Origin: Pseudomonadota bacterium
GTDB lineage: Bacteria > Pseudomonadota > Alphaproteobacteria > Reyranellales > Reyranellaceae
Direction of reading: 5' to 3'
DNA length: 32,446 bases
NCBI GenBank assembly: GCA_023386865.1
Contig: JAEWIV010000316.1
Span: forward strand, 1 to 32,446
Shown here: positions 16,421-24,349 of the stretch, one piece after another
How positions within the stretch are numbered: position 1 is the first letter of the stretch
Layout: each line of letters starts with the position of its first letter
Notes under the pieces: model-generated
Seen by the model: only the letters and a program-made list of their open reading frames with translations
Told to the model about the DNA's origin: nothing
The model's database searches: none
Made by a program: the position numbers and the translations under genes

Positions 16421-16906
16421 ATGACCGACGACATCGACCGCTTCATCTCGACCGCACCGGCGCTGCGCTTCGCCTTCGCCATCCGCGCCAGGGTCGCGCC
16501 GGTCCAAGACCTCGGCCAGACGGCGCGCGGCCATCGCCGCATCGTCGATATCCTGGGCGGCGAGGTACAAGGGCCGCGGCTCACTGGCGAGATCCTGCCG
16601 GGCGGTGCCGACTGGCAGATCGTGCGGCCTGACGGCACCATCGAGGTGGTCGCCCGCTACACCATCCGGAGCGCCCAGGGCGCGCTGGTCTATGTGCAGA
16701 ACGACGGGCTGCGCGTCGCCAGCCCCGAGATCCTGGCGCGCATGTCGAAGGGCGAGCTGGTGCCGTTCGACAGCTACCACTTCCGCACGGCGCCGCGCTT
16801 CGAGACCGGCGAGCCGTCGCTGAAGTGGCTGGAGCGCGCGACCTTTGTCGGCGTGGCGGCACGCACGCCCGACCGCGTCGTCATCGGCTTCCATGAGGTT
16901 CTGTAG
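16421..16906 (+). CDS. DUF3237 (UPF0311) family protein
   Basis: A 161-residue cytoplasmic protein with the DUF3237 pattern. This includes LRFAFAIRARV near the start, GGEVQGPRLTGEILPGGADW (about residues 46-65), YTIRSAQGALVYVQNDGLR, and FRTAPRFETG...WLERATFVGVA near the end. The family forms a small beta-barrel-like fold; no reaction is established that I can name. The upstream gap is 15 bases and holds no clear ribosome-binding site, so it may be translated leaderless or start from within the GNAT gene region. Confidence 0.88.
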   Translation: MTDDIDRFISTAPALRFAFAIRARVAPVQDLGQTARGHRRIVDILGGEVQGPRLTGEILPGGADWQIVRPDGTIEVVARYTIRSAQGALVYVQNDGLRVASPEILARMSKGELVPFDSYHFRTAPRFETGEPSLKWLERATFVGVAARTPDRVVIGFHEVL

Positions 16907-16932
16907 GCCGCGTTCGCGGTCGCCGCCTACAG
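16901..16932. terminator. Palindrome joining two convergent stop codons
   Basis: CTGTAGGC (16901-16908) is perfectly complementary to GCCTACAG (16925-16932). A small internal hairpin CCGC-GTTC-GCGG lies at 16908-16919. The outer arms contain the TAG of the DUF3237 gene and the CTA (TAG) of the diheme cytochrome gene. It is well placed as a bidirectional terminator. Confidence 0.55.
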
Positions 16933-18336
16933 AGTCCGCAGGAACTGCACCAGATCCTGCTTCTCCTGGTCGCTGAGCTTGGTGCCCAGGACCAGATTGA
17001 AGAACTCGACCGTGTCGTCGAGCGTCAGCAGGCGGCCGTCGTGTAGATAGGGCGGCGAGTCCTTGATGCCGCGCAAGGAGAAGGTCTTGATCGGACCATC
17101 CGCCGTGGCAAAGCGGCCGTTCACCATCTGCGGCTTGAAGAACCGCTCGACCTGGAGGTTGTGCATCAGGTTGTCGGTATAGAATGGCGGCGTGTGGCAA
17201 GCCGAGCACTGGCCCTTGCCGAAGAATACTTCCTGGCCGCGCAGCTCCGCCGCCGTGGCCTTGGCGGGGTCGAGCTTGCCGAAAAGATCGAGCTTGGGCG
17301 CCGGCGGGAAGTCGAGCAGGGCCTGGAACTCCGCCATGAATTGGACCTGGCTGCCGCGTTCCAGCACGTTCACGCCCTTCTTGGTGGCGATCACCGGATC
17401 GCCGTCGAAGTAGGCGGCGCGCTGTTCGAACTCGGTGAAGTCCTCGACCGTCTTCAGCGCGCGCTGCGAGCCGAACAGACGCTGGATATTGAGGCCGCGC
17501 AGCGGCGGCGTGTCGATGCGATGGCGGAACTCCTGCGGGCGGATATCGCCCACGAGATGCGTCGCGGCGTTGGTGTGCCCATTGGCATGGCAATCGAAGC
17601 AGGCCACGCCGCGACTCGCCTTCTCGGTGCGGCGGTCTTCGGTTTGGTTGAACTGCTGCTGCGGGAACGGCGTCACCAGGAGGCGCAGACCCTCGAGCTG
17701 CTTGGGATTGAGGATGCCGTTGAACAGCTCATGGAAGTTGTCGATGGTGACCAGCTTGCCCTGTGAGACGTCGCCGAGGTCGGGCCGCGTGGTCAGGAAG
17801 ATCGGCGCCGGAAATTCCGGCAGGAGGTGATCGGGCAGATCGAATTCGAGATCGAAACGCGTGAGGTCGCGCCCTTCCTGACGGTTGATCTCGGCGATGG
17901 CGAACTTGGGGAACACCATGCCGCCTTCCGCATGATTGGGATGCGACAGGGGCAGGAAGCCCTTGGGGAACAGGCCGCGCTCCCGGATGTCGTTGCTGCC
18001 GAGGCCGGCGAGCTGCGCCCAGCTCGTGCCGGCCGGCAGCTTTACCCGCACGCCGCCCTGGACCGGCTTGCCTCGGGTCATCGTCGCGCCGGCCGCGGCG
18101 CGGTCGGCGAGGTCGTAGCGCTCCGCCAGCAGGTCTGCCTGACGCTTCTGGATGGCGGGTTGCGCCGCTTTCATGCGGGCCATCACCGACGCGAGCGGCT
18201 CCTTGATGTCGATCGGCAGATAGCTCGTCGCACCGCGCGGCGGCGGCGGCTGTTGGGCATGTGCAATGGTGAAACTGACGACGGCCGCGGCGGCCGTGAG
18301 CGCGGTCCAGCTCCATGCGCGTTTCGAAACGGTCAT
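16927..18336 (-). CDS. Diheme cytochrome c (MauG/CcpA-like peroxidase family)
   Basis: A 469-residue exported cytochrome. A Sec signal at residues 1-27 ends in FTIAHA before QQPPPP. Two c-type heme motifs are present: CFDCH (residues 246-250) and CSACH (377-381). The C-terminal domain has the peroxidase-family pattern FYTDNLMHN, FSLRGIKDSPPYLHDGRLLTLDDTVEFFN. It is longer than classic diheme peroxidases because of about 200 N-terminal residues before the first heme. It probably acts in the periplasm as a peroxidase or a MauG-like oxidant of a protein or small substrate. The sequence does not decide between these. Confidence 0.87.
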   Translation of the reverse strand: MTVSKRAWSWTALTAAAAVVSFTIAHAQQPPPPRGATSYLPIDIKEPLASVMARMKAAQPAIQKRQADLLAERYDLADRAAAGATMTRGKPVQGGVRVKLPAGTSWAQLAGLGSNDIRERGLFPKGFLPLSHPNHAEGGMVFPKFAIAEINRQEGRDLTRFDLEFDLPDHLLPEFPAPIFLTTRPDLGDVSQGKLVTIDNFHELFNGILNPKQLEGLRLLVTPFPQQQFNQTEDRRTEKASRGVACFDCHANGHTNAATHLVGDIRPQEFRHRIDTPPLRGLNIQRLFGSQRALKTVEDFTEFEQRAAYFDGDPVIATKKGVNVLERGSQVQFMAEFQALLDFPPAPKLDLFGKLDPAKATAAELRGQEVFFGKGQCSACHTPPFYTDNLMHNLQVERFFKPQMVNGRFATADGPIKTFSLRGIKDSPPYLHDGRLLTLDDTVEFFNLVLGTKLSDQEKQDLVQFLRTL

Positions 18337-18397
18337 GATGTCCCCTCGGGCGGCACGTTCCCGACGGCAACGACGGATCGGACAATGCGTTGCGGCA

Positions 18398-18412
18398 GCC
18401 GCGGTCAGCGGC
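18398..18412 (-). terminator. Short hairpin after the ABC transporter gene
   Basis: GCCGC (18398-18402) pairs with GCGGC (18408-18412) around a five-base loop, seven bases beyond the stop of the SbmA/BacA-type gene. It has no clear T-tract, so it is only a weak terminator candidate. The surrounding gap 18337-18418 shows nothing else. Confidence 0.25.
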
Positions 18413-18418
18413 CCTCTT

Positions 18419-20257
18419 TCAACGCCCGACGAGGGAACGGCGAAAATGCTGCCAGAAGCCCGGTCCGGCTCCCTCGGCCCGGCTGGCGACGGACATCCTG
18501 CGGTAGATGTCGCGCAGTCCGCGATCGGCGGTTCGCGCGCGCAGCTGGGCGCCGTCCTCGCCCAGCTCCAGCACCAGCTCCCGGCTATGAAAGGCCTCCA
18601 GGCCGGGGCGGTGGCCGATGCTGACCACGGCCGTTTCCGGGAGTTCCTCGGCCAGGAGCTTCATGACGTTGGCCTGGCCCGCCTCGTCGAGCGCCGAGGT
18701 CGCCTCGTCCATGAAAACCCAATGCGGCTTCTGGATCAGGACGCGGGCGAAAGCCACACGCTGCTGCTCGCCGCCGGACAGGATCTGGTCCCAGCGCGCC
18801 TCCTCGCCGAGCCGGCCGCGCAGGTGGTCTAGGCCGACCTTGTGCAGGGCATCGCACAATACCTCGTCGTCGACCTCCGGCCTCTCCGGATAGAGCATCA
18901 CCTCGCGCAGCGTGCCGAGCGGGAAGTACGGTTTCTGCGGCATGAAGGCAATGCGTCCATTGGGCAGCTCGACTGCCCCCTTGCCCCACGGCCAGACGCC
19001 CGCGATGGCGCGCATGATCGTGCTCTTGCCGCTGCCGGACTGGCCGCGGATCAGCACGCGCTCGCCGCGCTGGATCTCGACCTCGGCTTCGGCCACCAGG
19101 GCCTCGCCGTCGGGTCGCGACAGACCGACCTCGCGCAGCAGCAACCGGTCGGTGCTACCCGGGGTCACCTCGATATGTTCGCCCTGCGGCGCCTCGATCG
19201 TCTCCTCGAGATCGTGCAGCGCGTTGTGGAGCTGAACCACGCGGTCGACCGACGCCCGCCATTCGGCGAAGCGCGGGAAGTTGTCGATCAGCCACGACAG
19301 CGCCCATTGCACGCTGGAGAAGGCCTGCGCCGTCTGCATCAGACCGCCGAGCTGCAGCTCGCCGCCGAGATAGCGCGGCAACGCCACGACCAGCGGCACG
19401 ACCGGGGCCAGGTAGGCGAGCGAGCTCGTCAACAGCGCAAGGCTGCCCTGCCCGCGCGTCTGCGCGTGCCAGGCGTCACGCAGGTTGCCCATGGCGCCCT
19501 GCAATCGCGCCCGCTCGTCGGCCTCACCGCGCATCAGGGCGATGCCTTCGGCATTCTCGCGCGCGCGGATCAGCACCGAGCGCATGTCGGCCTCGCGACC
19601 CTGGCGCACATTGCCCGCCTCGATCAGGCCGCGGCCCAGCGCATAGGTCAGGATCGAGCCGAACAGCGCATAGAGCACGGCCGCCCAGACCATGTAGCCC
19701 GGCAGGGCGAACTCCACGCCGCCCAGCTTGATCGGCAGGGTTCCCGACAGCACCCAGAGCACGCTGAGGAAGGTGATGAGCTGCAGGACGCATTGCAGGA
19801 TGCTCTGGGCAAAGTCGACCGCGGTTTCGCTCGCGACGCGAATGTCCTCGGCGATTCGTCCGTCCGGATTGTCGCACTCGTCGGCCAGCAGCCCGAGCTG
19901 GTACTGGCGCCCGGCATGCAGCCAGCGCCGCGTGGTGACCTGGGTCAGCCACGTCCGCCAGTTGATCTGGAGGCGGCGGCGGATGTGCAGATGGATGGCG
20001 ACGGCGATGCCCGCCGACACCACGATGGCCGCCAGGATGTAGAGCTGCTCGACCAGTCGCGAGGTGTCGCGCTTTTCCAGGGCGTTGAAGAAGTCGCGAT
20101 TCCAGATGTTGAGCCAGAGCGCGATGCCGACATTGATGCCGCCGAACAGCAGCATCCCCGCCGTCAGCGTCCAGGCGATCGACCTATGCCCGGGCGCGGT
20201 CCAGTAGCCCGCGGCTATGGCGGCGAAGGCGCGTAGCGAGCTGTGCGGTGTTTCCAA
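18419..20257 (-). CDS. SbmA/BacA-like ABC transporter (fused permease-ATPase)
   Basis: A 612-residue half-transporter, expected to work as a homodimer in the inner membrane. The membrane domain (residues about 1-330, hydrophobic helices near 28-50, 70-90, 155-175, 185-208 and 275-295) carries the ABC_membrane_2/SbmA pattern WLNIWNRDFFNALEKRD. The ATPase domain has Walker A GQSGSGKST (405-413), signature LSGGEQQR (493-500) and Walker B VFMDEATSALD. Relatives include E. coli YddA and mycobacterial Rv1819c, which take up cobalamin and peptides. The start is TTG at 20255-20257, directly after and in frame with the stop of the aldolase gene. The next Met lies inside the first helix, so TTG is needed. 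Confidence 0.85.
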   Translation of the reverse strand: METPHSSLRAFAAIAAGYWTAPGHRSIAWTLTAGMLLFGGINVGIALWLNIWNRDFFNALEKRDTSRLVEQLYILAAIVVSAGIAVAIHLHIRRRLQINWRTWLTQVTTRRWLHAGRQYQLGLLADECDNPDGRIAEDIRVASETAVDFAQSILQCVLQLITFLSVLWVLSGTLPIKLGGVEFALPGYMVWAAVLYALFGSILTYALGRGLIEAGNVRQGREADMRSVLIRARENAEGIALMRGEADERARLQGAMGNLRDAWHAQTRGQGSLALLTSSLAYLAPVVPLVVALPRYLGGELQLGGLMQTAQAFSSVQWALSWLIDNFPRFAEWRASVDRVVQLHNALHDLEETIEAPQGEHIEVTPGSTDRLLLREVGLSRPDGEALVAEAEVEIQRGERVLIRGQSGSGKSTIMRAIAGVWPWGKGAVELPNGRIAFMPQKPYFPLGTLREVMLYPERPEVDDEVLCDALHKVGLDHLRGRLGEEARWDQILSGGEQQRVAFARVLIQKPHWVFMDEATSALDEAGQANVMKLLAEELPETAVVSIGHRPGLEAFHSRELVLELGEDGAQLRARTADRGLRDIYRRMSVASRAEGAGPGFWQHFRRSLVGR

Positions 20258-21052
20258 TCAATCGCGGAAGCCCGGATCGATCCGGTCGAGCTTCCGCAGC
20301 AGCGCCGGCCAGTCCATCACCCCGAACGGGCGGCGGACATGCGGCTGGAAATTCATGTAGGTCGCCTGGACGACGTCGTCCGGCACCTTGATGAGCGGGG
20401 TGTTGCACGACATGGCCGCGATCTGCGTCTTGCAGCTCAGCTCGAGCCGGTGCATGGCGTTGAACGCCTCGGGAATGGTGGCCCCGGTCGTCAGCAGGCC
20501 GTGATTGCGCAGGATCAGGGCGTTGTTGTCGCCGAGGTCGGCGGCAAGCGCCTCGCGCGCGGCGGTGTCGAGCACCACGCCGTCGAAATCGTGGTAGCTG
20601 ATCTTGGCGAAGCGCATCGAGGTCTGGGTGTTGGGCAGGAGACCGCATTCCATGGTCGACACCGCCATGCCGGCCCAGGTGTGCGTGTGGATGATGCAGT
20701 TCACATCGGGCTTGGCCATGTGGATGGCGCTGTGGATCACGAAGCCCGCGCGGTTGACGCCATACTCCAAGTCGCCGAAGTCGGGCTTGGCCAGGACGTT
20801 GCCCTCGTGATCGATCTTGATCAGGCTCGAGGCCGTGATTTCCTCGTAGAGCAAGCCGTAGGCGTTGATCAGGAAGGCGTCGGGCTCGCCGGGCACACGC
20901 ATCGAGATGTGGTTGGCGATCAGGTCGGACATCCCGTAGAGGTCGATCAGCCGGTAGGCCGCCGCGAGGTCGACGCGTGCCTGCCGCTCCTCGGGCGAGA
21001 CATCCGTCCGCAGGCTGGCGACGTTCGGCTTCTTGAGGGCGTGCACGGTCAT
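20258..21052 (-). CDS. Class II aldolase/adducin-family protein
   Basis: A 264-residue enzyme of the fuculose-phosphate aldolase fold. The metal-binding histidines are visible in IIHTHTWAGMAVS (His-x-His) and in LILRNHGLLTTG, and the domain starts with LIDLYGMSDLIANHISMRVP. AGGAG seven bases before the ATG at 21052 fixes the start; an upstream extension has no such support. Members cleave or epimerise sugar phosphates or decarboxylate keto acids with Zn or Mn. The exact substrate is unknown. The C-terminus (KLDRIDPGFRD) is complete. The next codon after its stop is the TTG start of the ABC transporter, so the two are likely co-expressed. Confidence 0.9.
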   Translation of the reverse strand: MTVHALKKPNVASLRTDVSPEERQARVDLAAAYRLIDLYGMSDLIANHISMRVPGEPDAFLINAYGLLYEEITASSLIKIDHEGNVLAKPDFGDLEYGVNRAGFVIHSAIHMAKPDVNCIIHTHTWAGMAVSTMECGLLPNTQTSMRFAKISYHDFDGVVLDTAAREALAADLGDNNALILRNHGLLTTGATIPEAFNAMHRLELSCKTQIAAMSCNTPLIKVPDDVVQATYMNFQPHVRRPFGVMDWPALLRKLDRIDPGFRD

Positions 21053-21247
21053 GGAAACGCTCCTGGGCGATGGCGGTTGCCGGACGGTACCGCTCTCCTC
21101 TCCGACCGTCCATCCGCCCGCTAGGGCGCGCACCGCTTGGCCGAGCCGCATGCCGAACCGTGGGGCGACCGAGTTCGTGATGCGCCCGCTGCTCCCGTCG
21201 CCGGTCGCGGCCCGTGAAGAGGCGGCTCGACGTATTGCTGTCGCGAG

Positions 21248-21727
21248 CTACCGCTTCCGCACGGGCTTGGCGTCGGCGCCGATGGGATAGGCGGTCGTCG
21301 ACTTGATGCGTTCCATCGAGAAGCGCGAGGTGACGTTCTTGAGCGGCATGGTGTCGATGAGCTTCTTGTAGAAGGCGTCGTAGGCTTGCATGTCGGGCAC
21401 GGCCACGCGCAGCATGTAGTCGATGTCGCCGGCCATGCGGTGGAATTCCATGACCTCGGGCATGGCCGTCACGAGCTGGGCGAACTTGGCGATCCAGGCC
21501 GAGGAATGGTCGCCGGTCTCGATCGAGACGAACACGGTCAGACCCATGCCGATCGATTCCGGCGAAATCAGCGCCACGCGGCGCAGGATGATGCCGGCCT
21601 TCTCCAGGCGCTGGATACGCTTCCAGCAGGGGCTCTGCGACAGGCCGACCCGATGCGCGATCTGCGCCAATGAGAGGCTGGCATCCTCCTGCAGGAGGGC
21701 CACGATCTTCCTGTCGATCGCATCCAT
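21248..21727 (-). CDS. Lrp/AsnC-family transcriptional regulator
   Basis: A 159-residue regulator. It has an N-terminal helix-turn-helix: MDAIDRKIVALLQEDASLSL, then AQIAHRVGLSQSPCWKRIQR as recognition region, about residues 1-50. A C-terminal ligand-binding/oligomerisation domain follows, with VMEFHRMAGDIDYMLRVAV near residues 92-110. Such proteins sense amino acids or related small molecules and bind as octamers or dimers. It is on the same strand as the class II aldolase and ABC genes, with 195 bases between, so it could control them, itself, or distant targets. CAGGTG before the ATG is a modest ribosome site. Confidence 0.93.
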   Translation of the reverse strand: MDAIDRKIVALLQEDASLSLAQIAHRVGLSQSPCWKRIQRLEKAGIILRRVALISPESIGMGLTVFVSIETGDHSSAWIAKFAQLVTAMPEVMEFHRMAGDIDYMLRVAVPDMQAYDAFYKKLIDTMPLKNVTSRFSMERIKSTTAYPIGADAKPVRKR

Positions 21728-21814
21728 CAGTCACCTGTGAGCCGCAGCGCCGCGAGGCGGCGGCGCCAGCGCGGCACTGTCGGTCGTTGCTTGGGAAATC
21801 TCAACTAGGGGCTT

Positions 21815-22087
21815 CTAGACTGGCTGCGATTCCAGACGCACCGGCGCACCCAACCGCGCGGTCAGCCTCTCGGCCAGGGCCTCGACGTCGCCACCGAGCG
21901 GACCGGCATAGCTGACCAGCCGACGATCGGCTCCATTGAACCAGGACAGCCGCCAGGTGCCGTCCTGACAGACCAGCGAGCCTACGACGCGACCATGGGC
22001 GGAGACGGTCCACAGCGCGGGCTCGCCGGCAGAGGCGAAGAAGAGGCGCGTGGCACGGGCGACGAATCGGTTGGCAAGGCTCAGCAT
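21815..22087 (-). CDS. Hypothetical small protein
   Basis: A 90-residue reading frame that I do not recognise. I prefer the start at 22087 (MLSLANRFV) over 22144 because the extra residues look like random high-GC translation. It contains a short amphipathic start, then a beta-rich middle (LWTVSAHGRVVGSLVCQDG, WRLSWFNGADRRLVSY) and a helical end (DVEALAERLTARLG). There is no signal peptide, membrane segment or metal motif. The ribosome-binding site is poor. It lies between the terminator region of the Sox operon and the Lrp gene. Confidence 0.5.
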   Translation of the reverse strand: MLSLANRFVARATRLFFASAGEPALWTVSAHGRVVGSLVCQDGTWRLSWFNGADRRLVSYAGPLGGDVEALAERLTARLGAPVRLESQPV

Positions 22088-22188
22088 GCACCGACTGTAG
22101 GTGCCGACGGATCGCCTGGGCAATGAAACGGGCGGCCGAATCACGACGGCGGCTCGGCAGTTCCGTCTCCTCCAACCCTGGCCGGCAG

Positions 22189-22211
22189 AAAAAATTCCTC
22201 CGGAACGGAAT
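22189..22211 (-). terminator. Intrinsic terminator after the Sox/TAXI operon
   Basis: On the minus strand ATTCC (plus 22207-22211) and GGAAT (22194-22198) form a stem with an eight-base loop, followed at once by six T (22189-22194). It lies 36 bases beyond the TAXI gene stop and is the best intrinsic terminator in the window. The stem is only 5 bp. Confidence 0.6.
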
Positions 22212-22223
22212 GGCGCTGTGCGG

Positions 22224-22241
22224 GGCGCGCCATGTCGCGCC
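22224..22241 (-). other. GC-rich hairpin just after the TAXI gene
   Basis: GGCGCG (22224-22229) pairs perfectly with CGCGCC (22236-22241) around a six-base loop, five bases beyond the TAXI stop codon. It precedes the T-tract terminator and may stabilise the 3' end of the operon mRNA or add to termination. Confidence 0.4.
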
Positions 22242-22246
22242 GGACA

Positions 22247-23236
22247 CTACTTGATCGCCCCGATCTCACGATAATAGAGTTCGACGCCACCTTGCAGCAC
22301 GTCGAGCCGCGGCAGCGAGGCCAGCGTGTTGCTTACCGTGCTCTCGGCAAGCTGGCCACCGAACAGGCCGCCCGCCTTTTCGACCTTGTGGAGCGCCGCG
22401 GCGAGCGCATAGCCGACCGAGTCGTCGAGGAAGGGCCGCGCCAGCACGTAGCTCCACGAGCCCATGGTCAGCAGCGGATCGGACTGGCCAGGATAGCGCC
22501 CGGCCGGAAGGACGATGCGCCGCATGAAGCTGTACTTGCCGACGATGCGGTCGACCTGCCGGTCGTCGGGCGTGATGAAGCGGACGCCGCGCGGGTCGCT
22601 GGCCGCCCTGACGAAGCCCGGCCAGCGGTTGCCGGAGCCCCACAGCGCCGACGCCCTGCCCTCCAGGATCATGGTGGGACCATCGGTCATGCGATCGGTA
22701 TAGATAGGCTCGAAATCCCTGTCGGGATCGAGGCCGAGCGCGTCCAGCACGTAACGCGCCTGCAGGGCGAGCGCCGATCCCTTGGCGTTCCAGACGACCG
22801 GCCGGCCCTTGAGGTCTTCGATGGTGCGATAGCGGGTGTCGGCGCGTACGGCGAACATGCCCGGGCTGGCATAGACCGAGCAGATCACCGTGAGCTTCGT
22901 CGGCGGGCCGTTCCCGGGATTGAAGAGCTGCTGCGCCACCTCGCCGAACACCAGGCCGATGTCGAGCTTGCCGTCCTGGAGCATCGGCACGTTCTCGACG
23001 CTGCCGCGGGTTGCTACGGGCTTGACGCCGATCGACGCATTGGCCCACGTGATGGCGTCGACGAAGGCGCCGGCGTAGACGATGAATCCGCCGCCCTGGG
23101 CGGCGGTGCCGAAGGTCACGCTGCTCGATTGCGCGGCGCCCTCCCTCGCCGCCGCCCCGACGGCTATCAGCCCGCCGAGCAGCGAACGCCGCGGCAGGCC
23201 TCGACGGCTCGTCTCGAAGGGCGTGCACGACCGCAT
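22247..23236 (-). CDS. TAXI-family TRAP transporter solute-binding protein
   Basis: A 329-residue exported binding protein. The N-terminus has a twin-arginine type signal (LPRRSLLGGLIAVGAAA, about residues 14-30). The mature part begins VTFGTAAQGGGFIVYAGAFVD, the typical TAXI opening, and continues with DIGLVFGEVAQQLFNP, YASPGMFAVRADT and DLKGRPVVWNAKGSALA. TAXI proteins usually feed a fused DctQM permease; none is encoded nearby. It starts 17 bases after the soxA stop, so it is the last gene of the Sox/molybdenum operon. A role in binding a sulfur or organic substrate for that operon is inference only. Confidence 0.87.
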   Translation of the reverse strand: MRSCTPFETSRRGLPRRSLLGGLIAVGAAAREGAAQSSSVTFGTAAQGGGFIVYAGAFVDAITWANASIGVKPVATRGSVENVPMLQDGKLDIGLVFGEVAQQLFNPGNGPPTKLTVICSVYASPGMFAVRADTRYRTIEDLKGRPVVWNAKGSALALQARYVLDALGLDPDRDFEPIYTDRMTDGPTMILEGRASALWGSGNRWPGFVRAASDPRGVRFITPDDRQVDRIVGKYSFMRRIVLPAGRYPGQSDPLLTMGSWSYVLARPFLDDSVGYALAAALHKVEKAGGLFGGQLAESTVSNTLASLPRLDVLQGGVELYYREIGAIK

Positions 23237-23253
23237 TGGATTGCAAGTACCGG

Positions 23254-24042
23254 TTAAGGCCTAACTCCCGGCGCCTCGAGTAGCATGCCCTTGGCGCGAT
23301 CCATGAGATAAATCTCCAGGGCGACGTATTCGGCGGCATCCGACGGGTAGGCGTCCGCGCGGATGCCGATCAAGCAATTGCGCAACCGTCGCTTCAAGGA
23401 GCCGAGCGCCTGCCACTCCAGGCGGTAGACAGGGTAGCCCGTGGGATGAGCTTGCGGGATCGTCACGCCAGCCAACTTCTTGCCGGCGTTGTCGTCGTGG
23501 CAGATGGCGCAGGAGAGGTTGAGCTGACCTTGCCGGCGCCGATAGATCTCCGCTCCCTGCTCCCGGAACGACGCCAGCCGGAGATCGTCGGCCGGGGCGA
23601 TCGCCATCCCGCGCGATTGATGGGCAACAAGCGCCATAAGCGCCAGCAGGTCGCGGCTTTCCGGCGCCAGCGGCTCGGCCTGCTGGTTCTCGGTGCGGCA
23701 TAGCCTGATGCGGCTTTCGAGGTCGATCGGCTTTTCACCGCCCTTGGGTATCGCGGGATAGCGCACTGCGACGCCCTTCATGTCGGCCAAGGCATGACAG
23801 TCGGCGCACGACTTGTTGGAAGCCCCGGCGGGGGTTGACCAGAGCTGCCGGCCGAGCTGGACGAACAGCATCCCGGGATTGGCCGTGTCGTCGTCCTGCA
23901 TCTTCTGCAGCGCCGCACCCATGTCCTGATAACCCGAGCGGCGCTTGTCCGCACCGACTTGCGCCATCGCCCAGGACGCAGCGAAAACCGCTGGCAGCAG
24001 GGCCAGGGCCCAGCGCCGGCGCCAAAGGTCAGGCAACGTCAA
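23254..24042 (-). CDS. soxA: SoxA, diheme c-type cytochrome of the thiosulfate-oxidising complex
   Basis: A 262-residue exported cytochrome that with SoxX joins thiosulfate-type sulfur to the SoxY cysteine arm. The signal peptide ends near ASWAMA (about residue 27). The pattern GYQDMGAALQKMQDDDTANP is diagnostic. Heme motifs are CADCH (79-83) and CAICH (178-182). Cys115 (RIRLCR) and Cys223 (RRLRNCLIG) are at the usual axial-ligand positions, the latter being the catalytic persulfide-type cysteine. TGYPVYRLEWQALGSL is also typical. The start must be TTG (24040-24042, or TTG two codons later), overlapping soxZ by 14 bases; the first ATG lies at the end of the signal peptide. Confidence 0.95.
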   Translation of the reverse strand: MTLPDLWRRRWALALLPAVFAASWAMAQVGADKRRSGYQDMGAALQKMQDDDTANPGMLFVQLGRQLWSTPAGASNKSCADCHALADMKGVAVRYPAIPKGGEKPIDLESRIRLCRTENQQAEPLAPESRDLLALMALVAHQSRGMAIAPADDLRLASFREQGAEIYRRRQGQLNLSCAICHDDNAGKKLAGVTIPQAHPTGYPVYRLEWQALGSLKRRLRNCLIGIRADAYPSDAAEYVALEIYLMDRAKGMLLEAPGVRP

Positions 24043-24349
24043 TAGTGACGGACTCTTCGGCGGCGAAGCCTTGGTCGCCTGTCCAGCGGAACGTGATCTT
24101 GCCGCTCTCGCTCGCCACGGTGAAGAACGACACGAACGGGTTGGCCGCGATCGCCGGCGAGAAATCCATGCGGAAGATCTCGCTGCCGTTCCAGCTCGCG
24201 CTGAATCGCTCGATGATGTTGCGCGGGATGAGGCGCCCGTTGGTGCCGGGCCGGAAGCCGGTCTCCATGGGGTGCATGATCAGCGCCTTGAGCTCGATCA
24301 CGTCGCCCTTTTTGGCGGTCTTGGGTGCATTGATGAGGACGTTGGTCAT
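24029..24349 (-). CDS. soxZ: SoxZ, partner of the sulfur carrier SoxY
   Basis: A 106-residue immunoglobulin-like protein of normal SoxZ length, without signal peptide; it is normally carried out with Tat-exported SoxY. Typical features are KKGDVIELKALIMHPMETGF near residues 13-32, a start with a short amphipathic strand, IIERFSASWNGSEIFRMDFSPAIAANPF in shorter blocks, and WTGDQGF near the end. The ATG overlaps the soxY stop as ATGA. Its end overlaps the soxA start. It forms the SoxYZ heterodimer that holds sulfur intermediates in the periplasm. Confidence 0.95.
   Translation of the reverse strand: MTNVLINAPKTAKKGDVIELKALIMHPMETGFRPGTNGRLIPRNIIERFSASWNGSEIFRMDFSPAIAANPFVSFFTVASESGKITFRWTGDQGFAAEESVTIDVA

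Noticed and set aside
20258..20260. Selenocysteine or read-through at the TGA between the class II aldolase and the ABC transporter
   Set aside because: The aldolase C-terminus is complete, the flanking sequence has no redox motif, and a TTG start for the transporter explains the layout.
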